Origin: Omphalotus guepiniiformis
Lineage: Eukaryota; Basidiomycota; Agaricomycetes; Agaricales; Omphalotaceae
Assembly (NCBI GenBank): GCA_028554645.1
Contig: JAQOOI010000006.1
Location: forward strand, 1 to 64,000
Length of the DNA: 64,000 bases
Direction of reading: 5' to 3'
Shown: positions 41,213 through 51,300 of the stretch, in pieces
Layout: the number at the start of each line of letters is the position of its first letter
Position numbering within the stretch: the stretch's first letter is position 1
Translations under genes and position numbers: made by a program
Notes under the pieces: generated by a model
The model's database searches: none
What the model was told of the DNA's origin: nothing
The model's input: only the letters and a program-made list of their open reading frames with translations

Positions 41213-43010
41213 ATGTACCCCAGTGGCTTTAACTCTCTACCCGTCGAGCTCTGCGAGCTTATAGTCAAGAATTCTACGAGCCGAAAAGCAATATCCCACC
41301 TATCTCGAACATGCAAAAGGAACTACAGAATATTCTTGCCTTTTTTATACTCAGATTTCGAAGTAAACAAGGGCGCGCTTGCGACGCTTTCTCTTCCTAC
41401 GAGACAGCGAGCTCTTCCGAGCTTACCCCACCCGGCTTCGTTCGTGAAGACCTTGCATCTGGAGTTTGACAGCTCCGAGTCAAAGTCAGCATTGCAAAGG
41501 GGTGTCGGCACGTTCCAGGAGGACGCGCACCTTGCTTTTAGGAATATCATAAAGCAATCGGGTGAAAGGCCACCTTTGAAGAAACTATCTATCAATCTTC
41601 GCAATACTATCCCATTTCCTCAAGTGGGTGGATGGCTAGATATTAGGTGTTTTCAGAATCTCGTGGACTTGAGTCTAATTTGCGAGTTTCCGCGAGACAC
41701 TATTCAGGAGAGTGTGAGGACCTTGGTGTGTTTTTATTTGTATATTTCTCGTCGTGTCTGTTTTGTCTCATTTGTAACCGCTACAGCGCTCGTTTGGGAA
41801 GCAGAAGTTGACGTCGCTGCATTTAAGGGTTCTACAATGCACACAGCGTGCGTGACTGACATTGCGTCTTTATTTCTGGCTAATGGCATCCTATCTAGGC
41901 TCCCTCACACCCTATCCTGAAGACATTTCGCAGCTACTAGACGTTATTGCGAGTACTTTCACGAACCTAGCATTCCTTGGCCTCGCCATTCCTATTTCCG
42001 ACCATGAAGATCCTGGTCCGGTCAATGAAGTTCTCAGGAAAATGACATTCCCCTCTCTCCGTTCTCTCCTGGTTGACGGTTATGGGAAAGCTGGGACGAA
42101 CAAGTTCAATTTCCTCCCTCTTCTAGCCAACCATCCTCTCCTCGAATCTCTTCAATACTTCAGTGTTCTACCTATCCCTGATGAGCTCGCACCGAGACTG
42201 AAGTCGTTCACTGGAAGGAGCATAGAATGTATTCGCATGTGCCAGTCTACACGTCCCGTCTACGAGGTCCGTGCACACATTGCCGACTTCGATAGGTTCG
42301 TCGAGGACGTGCATGTCTCTCGGCGGTTCAGTTTGACCTGCACTGGTGGGGAAAAACTTAGCGATATCCACTGTACTCCCCGTGTGTTCTACCGTATTTC
42401 CACAGTTCTAAGGGCTTGTTCCCAAATAGTACATCTTAAATTTGATTTATCTACGACTCGGATGATCTGGGTACGAAACGATTTTCACTACCCGTTTGAA
42501 CCTTACTGATTTAATTCCCGTACTATATACATGATTCTAGTACGACCTCGACATGTCTATCATGAAGAAATTACCAAGACTTGAAACACTCACAATCCAC
42601 GATCGACGATTCTTACGTGCATATGATCCTTTCGACATGCTGGGTAGCTACGGTAAACGTATTGTGGAGTTCTTGACACCAAGTATGCAACAAGTGACGA
42701 TAGACTTGACTTTAATGATGCCATGTCCAGGTACGGAGGAATGGGAAAAAACGTTCATCTTTACTGTTCACCCTCATGAGGAGGGTGTTGGGCGCGTCGT
42801 CAAGGGTTTATCTGTCGATGATGGTGCTCGATTGGAACTGGACGTTAATGAAATCATGGGAAGGAGGAGTAGGAAGTAAGAGTCTATCTGGGTAGCGGCG
42901 GAGTAGTAGTAACATTTGATATTGATCTTGTTGTTCTCGAGGAGTTTCAGGTATGTAGGTGAATGTAACTTTCTTATTTTTGTTTTTTTCGTGTGTAGAG
43001 TCATGCATTC
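41060..43010 (+). repeat. Left arm of second inverted duplication (partner 57550-59520)
   Basis: The arm runs from 'aaacaagtggcct' through an F-box/LRR-like gene into the 3' flank with 'ttcaggtatgtaggtgaatg'. The same order occurs inverted at 57550-59520. The two gene copies are similar throughout, including introns. Confidence 0.85.
41213..42879 (+). CDS. F-box/LRR-like protein (copy C)
   Basis: Exons 41213-41725, 41787-41847, 41899-42470 and 42541-42879 join to 494 residues, with the same intron positions and phases as copies A and B. The F-box-like start is 'LPVELCELIVK', leucine-rich segments follow ('LVDLSLICEFP', 'LAFLGLAIPIS'), and the C-terminus has 'FTVHPHEEGVGRVVKGL'. No lesion was found. 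It is closer in sequence to copy D (57677-59377) than to A/B, so C/D form a subgroup created by the second inverted duplication. Confidence 0.85.
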
Positions 43011-43481
43011 CTCGCAGTCCTCGTCGCCATTTACAGCAAAGCAAGCTCCGACTTCCGCTGGAAGCTGTTTTGACCCCTACGCAATTCCGTCGCTGTGAAC
43101 TCGTCTTCGTTGAACGCCAAGCGCAAGTCCTTCACGAAAGAAGCTGGGTGAGGGAGGTTGAGAAATTCTCGCGTTGTCGCGGAAAGATAAAGGGTAGAGA
43201 GCGCGTGATGATCAACTTTTGAGTATAGAAAAGGAATAACCTTCGTTCTGAATTTGATATTTTGGACTTTGTTGAATCCTTCCTACGTACCACCGCTAGA
43301 GGAAGTTCCTAGCGAACTGAAATCCGGAAGTCTAGTCGAAGTTCGTGGCTGTCTCGACCTATCTAATGTTGTACCCTTTACTACGACGAAAACAACGTAG
43401 CTAAAAGCCATATATCCTAGGCTAAGTTCTAGTTTATAAATTTTAAAAAATTTACAAAGTGTACGAGCGAACAACGGTATC
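42880..43481. other. Intergenic between copy C and the FAD monooxygenase
   Basis: The first 130 bp belong to the inverted duplication. From about 43040 to 43200 there is a short, degraded piece resembling the F-box/LRR gene on the opposite strand ('tcctcgcagtcc', 'gtccttcacgaaagaagctggg'), probably a gene remnant. Nothing else is recognised. Confidence 0.45.
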
Positions 43482-45688
43482 CTAAGCTTTGGGATTGAGC
43501 AAGGCGTTCCATAAGACCTTCATGACCAACCCAAACTGCAACAGATCGATTTGCGGAGCAAGAAACATCCTGAAATGCCACAACGCGGACCCTGCTTGCT
43601 TGTCCTAGATTCAACCAATTAATTACTATGGTGCTACCACGTGAGTCCGAGTTTCGAACACCTACGGTGAAAGAAAGAATATGCAGCTTTCGAATGTACC
43701 ATCTTAATAAAGCACCTTTGGATAACGTCTCGCCTTCGACAGGAATTGTGGTTTCGTAATCGTAATCTGTGAGATTTGAGAGGTATTTAAAATTTGAAGC
43801 AGGATCAACACTCTATTACGCACCCCCGGTCTTTACACCTTCCCTGGAGACAATCCAAATCAATTTTCTTGTTCCCATACACTGAGAAATACTTACCAGA
43901 CGGGAACAATCTTCTCAGCTTGTTGTCTGAAAAAGCTCCGGGAGAAATTTTCCGGAAGTGCAGAGTGCGCATCTTTGAGCAGGTTGTTCAGACAGATAGC
44001 ACCAAATAAGGCCTTTGTACATCCTTGGCTGGGCAAACTAAGTCAGAAAGGCGTGCTTATTAAAACAGGACCAGAGATTACCCAAAAACGGGATTAACCC
44101 GCATGACACTATCGCCCAAAGCTATCCAGTTTGATGGCAAGTTGACTGCTTTCTCGAACCTGGTGAAGTTCGTAGCGGCTATAAATGGGCACGAGTAATC
44201 AGTGACCTTGTGATAATGAACCCGTTTTGAATTTAGACACTTACGCACTCGTACCTTACTACAGGTCATCGTATCCTCAACTTCTCCAAGGAGGTCCAAA
44301 ATATCGAAAAACCAATCAGGTATGGGTTTGTCTGTAATCAGTGACCTTGCGTAAATCTTGATCTCTTCTAGAGTATTAGGAAGTTCTGCAGGTCCCCATG
44401 CGCCACAGCACACCTGAACTGCAAAACAGGTAAGTAAACATGCAAGAACTACTGAGGATTCACATACTGCAGTCTCCGTCGACCCTTTGACAATATATAG
44501 TTCGGTTATCGACTGAATGATCTGTGATGCAATTATATATAGGCCCGCAGTTGTCCCAGCCGTCCTTGAGGGCAAGTCGTTCACCAAGTTCCTTTGTAAC
44601 GTGGAAGGTAAGAGTCGCGTAATGAATTTTCTGGTCATATTGTATTTTCAGGTCTTCCAGCGGTAAGGTATCCTTGGGGTACCGTCCATTCGGAGCATGT
44701 CCAAAACCCTCGCGACGCAGCCACTTGATACCAGAGGATGCTGGGCCCGTACAGTCTATAAGCAACGAATTTTCAACACTCTCAACAATGTCAGAACTTC
44801 AAAGATGGTATCAACCTATAACCAGGTCCGCATTTAGCATTATATCACCTCCATCATTCTGACGAACAGTGACTCCTGCCAATTTCGATGTAACATCGGC
44901 GCTCCTAAGCGCACCGACAACCGTACCGACAATTTGAGTGATATTCGGGTACATCTTCTTGTCCAAGACGAGACGTCGAAGAAGCGTTTCAAGACCAGCG
45001 CGACTTGTAACGATTGTTTTGGGTAAATCTCCGTTATACATATCGTACGGAGTCTGTGTCCAATTTCCCCATATCGCAATGCGAAAATCTGCTGCGCAGA
45101 CGCTAGAACGAACAGCAAGAGTTAATTGGCAACCCAGCCCGAATCACGGTGACTTACTGAATATCAGAAGCTTTGCATTCCGCGACAAAGTTGGGAAAAA
45201 GTTTGCAAAAACCCATGAATCCGAACACTTGAACAGCTATAACAGGATTCAGATACAAGCCATACTATCGCATGATTCGGAGTAAACCCACCTTGCAGCG
45301 AATTGTATTGCATTACACGTGAACGCGAATGCTGCTGGTTCCAGGCATCCTTTCGGATGGCATCTTCAGAACTAAGCCAACTCTCAGGTTCAACGACGAT
45401 CACTTTCTCAAAGTGGTCGTGGCAAACTCGGGCAGCTAATAAACCTCCTATGCTGTGAATTTTGTCGTGAGCTTCAACATAGACTTCATTCAACGAAAGG
45501 CATTACCTGCCACCGCAAACAACCACAGTACCCTTAAGTTTCTTGTCCGCTGTACGAGAGTCACCAAGGAACTTGATATCTTCCACACAAGTTTCCTTCA
45601 AGAGCAGCTTTCGTCGCAACAAATGCCAGAAAAATGACAGTGAAACACAGGTCACCGAAAGGAGACCAGATATCCAGAGAAGAAGCAT
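43482..45688 (-). CDS. FAD-dependent monooxygenase-like protein (11 exons)
   Basis: Starting at the ATG 45686-45688, eleven exons can be joined in frame down to the TAG at 43482-43484; exact borders are approximate. The N-terminus is a membrane anchor of about 20 hydrophobic residues followed by Arg-Arg-Lys. The FAD-binding Gly-rich motif is split by intron 1 ('VVVCGGS' then 'IGGLLAARV'). A second FAD motif appears as 'LGDSVMRVNP' followed by 'FGQGCTKA', and a DCTG motif occurs in 'LVIDCTGPASSG'. The C-terminus reads 'RMFLAPQIDLLQFGL'. Together these mark a group A flavoprotein hydroxylase-like enzyme, probably on a membrane; the substrate is unknown. No stop or frameshift was found. A dehydrogenase gene lies 3.3 kb away, but no other pathway genes are near, so I do not call a cluster. 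Confidence 0.8.
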
Positions 45689-47306
45689 TGCTGGAGATAC
45701 CGCATAGTCAAAGTTGCAGCACGTAGATATACTATTTGCATTATAGCGTCACTGTATCGTAATCGGCGCGGGGCACGCGTGATTTAGTGAGACATTGCAT
45801 CGTAAATGGAGCCGGGGAAGTTACAAGGCGAAGCCGCTAAACAGCCAAATGCACCGAAGAAAATTTCTGGAAATCCTTCCGCTAAATCTTTGATCCATGC
45901 ATGCGGGAATGCAGTTGTTTAATCACCTATAGAGAGGAGTCATGTAACTTTAGGTCCAAGGACGTTGACTCACTACCGGAACACAATCTGATTGAGTCCT
46001 AGAAAGAATCACGACATGGATCCGGAGCTTTCGCAGGAACTCTTTGTCAAAAGGAAACACAAAACCTTGGGCTCGAAAAAATTGGAACCTTGACGCTGGC
46101 TTTGACACGATCGACGGCTGGCTGCGCGGCTCTGACGGTTGTTGAGAAGCGAAGCAAAGGCGGATTGAGAAAATGGACTCACGAATAAATGGTACATACA
46201 CACACCGCCTCAATACTGACCGGGACACGCAGCCTATTGAGTATTAAACGGTCATCAGGAAATTTTAAGGGGTCCCTGTTACTGCCCTATACATGAATTC
46301 AAGGGACAGTATACGCCAGAGCCGAATCATACCTGGCTACTGCTCAACGGCGGCCGTTCCTTCCTAGCATTCTTCACTCTTCTTCAAAGCTCATCCCTCG
46401 TTTTCCTCACCCTCTTCCCATGGTCCCTCAGCTTCGCACTAACGTTACAATCAAGCAATCCCCAATGTATGCGGCCAATGTATGCGGGTAAATTCGTCTC
46501 GAGAGCGTCGATGAATGGGCTCCGATTGCATCGCGCCTAGTGGGATATTACGCCTTTACTTCCTGCGTGATCCTGAAAGACCAAGAAGGAGATATGCCTT
46601 GAGAATTTCCGTCACTATCAATGTCATTGATTATGACCCAACAAAACTTGATTGACGTACACAAAGTAAAGCAATTCAATAATATTATCATCATAAATTA
46701 CTACGATGCAGGCGAAACGTTAAACACTCACTGGGTATCTTTACGCTGAGAAACCTCCTCTAGCGACCAGGATAGTGAGTAGATAGGAAGGAAGAGAGAA
46801 TGAAGAAGTTGCGAGGAAGTAGGAGTGGGAAGACATAGGAGTATTGAAAGTGAAGTGAGAGCAAAGAAATTCGTGATCCCAACGCGAAAAGGTTCGGCGA
46901 ATCGGACCGAGGACATCACACGTGGAGACATGTGGCAGTGCCGCGCACGGGCCTCTTCGTACGACACGACGAACGTCCGTGCAGCCGTCCAAGATTCAAT
47001 TCGAACGCAAAGAACCTATACAAATAAATGACGTCGGAACTGCTTTCTTTCTCGCCTCTCCTTGGCCCATAACTTTACTCCTCTGAACCCAAAACATACG
47101 GAAGCTGGAGACGATTGCTAGGGTATGAGTAGGTCACAGTCGCCTACGAGCGCGAATGAAAGGGGAGGGGTGGAGTGGGGATCTGTTGCGTGTTGAGTGA
47201 GGAAGTGCGATAGTGAAGCACGGAGGGAAGGTTGATAGCTAGGCGACCAATGGCGCATAATACAGTTTGGATGTTTTATTCTCATCCTTGCTCGCAATAA
47301 TCAAGT
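45689..47306. other. Intergenic, contains the second copy of the 40.6-41.0 kb segment
   Basis: About 46370-47060 matches 40620-41050 block by block in the same orientation. The remaining part, 45689-46370, holds only short frames on the minus strand without domains. No gene is supported. Confidence 0.5.
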
Positions 47307-48008
47307 TTACATGAAGCTGAGTAGAAGGTTCATTCCCCCCATCACCTCCCCTCTTATCATTGTCCCCAATTCAGTGGTCCCCTGAAATTGAGCTCGCTCC
47401 AGGCCCTCAACTACACCGTTCTCACGAGGATGAACAGTGAAGACCAATGTGTCTGTATCATATCCAAGCATCGCTATCTTCACATTTCGAAGATGAGGCA
47501 GCGAGGGTTTAACCAAGTCCTTAACAATCTCCTCACCATATCTTTGCAGCTCCCATCCAGTGGTGAGGCCTTCACAAACCGAGACGTTAAATGTCTCCAG
47601 TCTTGGGAGGTTTTGTGCCAGAGATTCGTATACAATTGGCTGTGGAGACAAAAACACCATTACGAATGGGATACAGCAAAGGTCAGTTTTACACTCTGAG
47701 TCGAAGATGTCCCTACGTACCAAGTGAATTGGCACATTGAATTTAAGCTCAAGATGCCTTATCTGAGTACACGCCTTCACAAATGCGTGTGTAGCCCGAC
47801 CAAGGTTTTCGCCATAAACTTTGTCAGAACGGCAGGTCAAGCTCAACCGCTGAAGCGCGGGAGCTTGCTTCAACGCACATTCCAAATCTTCAACAGGGAA
47901 TGCGTCAAATCGAGTAGTGAGCCTAGATAAGGAGGGTTTAGAGTGGCATATGCGAATAGCGTGTTCCATGTCCCCAGTAAACGACTTGAGGTTCGGCACT
48001 AGGTCATC

Positions 48009-48013
48009 AGGGA
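48009..48013. repeat. Target-site duplication AGGGA (left) of the copia element
   Basis: AGGGA directly precedes the LTR at 48014 and recurs at 53804-53808. A 5-bp duplication is normal for Ty1/copia integration. Confidence 0.9.
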
Positions 48014-48297
48014 TGTCAACCTGAGAACCCTAAAACCTAGATGAACAGACGACACGCAAAGGTCACTCTCAGTCGTCGTATGAATCTAAACGGCTGTATT
48101 AAGTACCTAGATGAACAGACGACACGCAAAGGTCTACGTGGAGTAAGAGACGGTTCAGCTAGGTATGAATACGGAAGGTGCTCACCACTCTCAGTCGTCG
48201 TATGAATCTAAACGGCTGAGAGCAAGAGATACGTGGGAACTCGGTATAAATACCTAGATACCACGTGACCGTGAATGCGCCACTCTATCTACTAACA
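48014..48297 (-). repeat. Copia 3' LTR (284 bp)
   Basis: It contains two internal duplications: a 30-bp unit at 48035-48064 and 48105-48134 ('acctagatgaacagacgac' start), and a 32-bp unit at 48065-48096 and 48186-48217 ('actctcagtcgtcgtatg' start). A polypurine GGGGGTG on the minus strand abuts it at 48298-48304. Confidence 0.95.
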
Positions 48298-48313
48298 CAC
48301 CCCCATGGCGCAA

Positions 48314-51300
48314 TCAGGGAGGAGCAGAGCCTGCCATAGTGACTAAACCCAGGGATAGACAATGTTTCGCGTGCAAAGGAAAAGGAAGTGGCTTAGTGAA
48401 TATATCTGCAACCATGTCCATAGTCGGGATCCAAGTATTTGAAAACGACCCTTCTGCTAGGTGATGACGAATAAAATGGGTTTTGATATCAATATGTTTG
48501 AGCTGCGTCGAGTTTGAGGCAGTATTGGAGACCGCAACAGACCCACGATTGTCGGAAAATAGAGGAAAAGGACGCGGAATGGTATAAGAGACTGTTGTGA
48601 CAAACAATTTGATGGATAAACCCTCCTTCAAGCAGTGAGCGCTTGCGTTGTATTCAGCCTCCGTCGAAGACAAAGCTACTGTCTTTTGTTTCACGCTAGA
48701 CCATGAAACTAGTCCTCCAAAGACGAAGTACGCATATCCCGAAATGCTCTTCCTATCCGTTTCATCTGAAGCCCAGTCTGCATCTGAGAATGCGACATTT
48801 GTGGATGGAGTCGTTGTAAATGAAACTGGGTCTTTTCGGATATCACCCCCATACTCAAGAACCCAATGACGAGTACCAGCCAAGTACCGGAGGATACCTT
48901 TTGCCGCCAAAATATGCTCTCGGGAAGGATTCGTGTTGAACTGGCTTAATGCCATCACTGAGTATGCAATATCCGGGCGAGTGCAGACAGCGAGATACAG
49001 AAGGGAGCCGATAAGCTGCTGATAGTACAAACGAGTGCCGGCGGTATCGGGAGGGACATCAGGTAGTGAATTTGGAGGTGCAGGAGGAAGCTGATGGATC
49101 TTGTTTTTCAGTGGAACTGACTGCGGGGAGCATTCCAGCATGTTATAGGACTCTAGTAATTCTTGTATGTAGACATGCTGTGATAACCATAATCGACGTT
49201 TCTGGCGATCACGTCGAATACGGATTCCAACATACACTGAAGCTGGGCCCAGATTCGTGACTTCGAATCTCGCAAGTAGTTCTTGAATCAACCAAAGATA
49301 CAGCGGCTCCGAATTTGTCTCGGTGAGACCATCATCGACGTGGACACCAACAGTAAGTTCCAGAGGTTCGTTGGCTAGTTTCGGCACGGATTCGTGAGGC
49401 GGAGTATCCCAACGAGCATGAAAAACCGCATTGTCAACAGGGGAGCGATGTAGACCAATGGACAGTAGCGCATCCTTCAACGTTTCGTACCACTCACGGG
49501 ACGCCTGCTTCAAGCCATAGAGTGCCCTGTGAAGACGAAGTACAAGAGAAGGATCAGATTCTGGGTAACCTGGAACTTGTCGTGCGTAGACTTCTTGGGA
49601 CAAAGGAGCATTCAGGAAAGCCGTCGTGAAGTCGAAAGTGAACAGAAGACGGTCGTGAGCGGCAGCGTGAGCTAGAATGAGGCGGATTGAAGACATCCTG
49701 GCCACTGGCGACGTAGTCGTTCCGCAGTCCTCAGGTCTTTGGGAAAAACCTTGAGCAACTAAGCGAGCTTTATATTTCACAATGTTACCGTCGGCATCAT
49801 ACTTGAAAGCATATACCCAGCGCAAACCCACAGGTAAGTGGCCAGAAGCACTAGCAACCGGAGTGAAGACCCGACGAGTACGTAGACTGTCTAACTCTCG
49901 TTTCTCTGCAGCAAGCCAATTCTCGTAATCCGGTCGAGCATAAGCCTCCGTCTGATGCTTAGGTGGTTGTTTCATGTCGTATGATTGTGGTAGGCGGTAC
50001 CGAGACTTTGATGAGGGATAATGAGGGTGTATCGCTGCAAAGGCAACAACTGACGAGATCGGTTCCGGCAAGTCATCATGCACGGCTTCGTCAACAGCGG
50101 TGACTTCGTTCAGAGCAGTGAATGTTAGTAGAGCTTCAGGAGACTGCTCTGGTAGAGCACCCCCACGTCGCGCACGCAGTTGTGTAAGACGTGCATCTCG
50201 GGCAGCAACGTTTTCAGTCCAGGCTTGACCACGCGTCGTTAGCGTCCGGACACGCGAAGAAGCACGACGAATTGGCACTTCGTCTGCAGGTGCAGGTTCC
50301 GTAGGCACAGAGGCCGCAGGTGTTACTGATCTGGAACTTAGACGTGAAAATCCACTCTCATCAAAAACGACATCACGCGAGAAGTGGTAACGTCCTCGTA
50401 GATCCCGAACACGCCAACCAATCCGACCTTCCTCATACCCTACAAAGATACCCTCGAAGGAGCGAGGACCGGCCTTGGTTCGCAATTCAGTGGGAATGTG
50501 CACCCAGCAACGACAACCCCAGACGCGAAGGTGACTTAGGTCTGGTTTCTCACCATGAACGCGCTCATATGGGCTAATCTCATTGTTGAGTGCCGCACAT
50601 GGAACGCGGTAGCGGACATATGCCGCTGTGAGTACGGCATCCTCCCAGAAAGACATTGGCAGCCCTGAAGCAGCTAACAAGACCTGGATATCATCCTCCA
50701 GTGTCCGGATGAGGCGTTCAGCCTTACCATTCTGCGAGTGTGCGTATGGTGCAGTACATTGAACAGCAATACCTTTTTCCCGGAAGAATGCACGCATTGC
50801 ACCTTCAACGAACTCCTTAGCACCATCGATGCGTGCATTCAGCGTGGCCAACGCAAATAGAACTTCCCAGCGTGTCAGCGTGTCCTTCACATGAGTAACA
50901 GCCTGGTTTTTTAGGGCCATCGGACAGACGGAGAAAGCAGCGGTGTGATCATCCAGGAGGACGTGGAAGTAAGAATTGCCGTGAGGGGACTTGACACTCA
51001 TAGGGCCGCAGGTATCCATGTGAACTAGCTCGAGGGGACGTGTAGCACGGTTGCCATTGTGAGCATAAGGAGCAGCAGGTTGTTTACCTTCAATGCAAGA
51101 AGTACAATGACCCTTCTTTGGTTTCCCGTTCCAGCGAATGCCACGGGCAAAGTTGCCAGTAAGAATACGGTTAACTTTATCCTTACCGCAATGAACCAGA
51201 CGTTCATGCCACAGATCACCGTCCAACACGCGAGGTACGAAGGAAGGACAGGCGATGAGGTCTTCACTGGGATTAGGGGGCCGCAAAAAATCACAGTTCA

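Noticed and set aside
38847..45688. Metabolite gene cluster (dehydrogenase plus FAD monooxygenase)
   Set aside because: Only two enzymes, separated by an F-box gene, with no core synthase, transporter or regulator.
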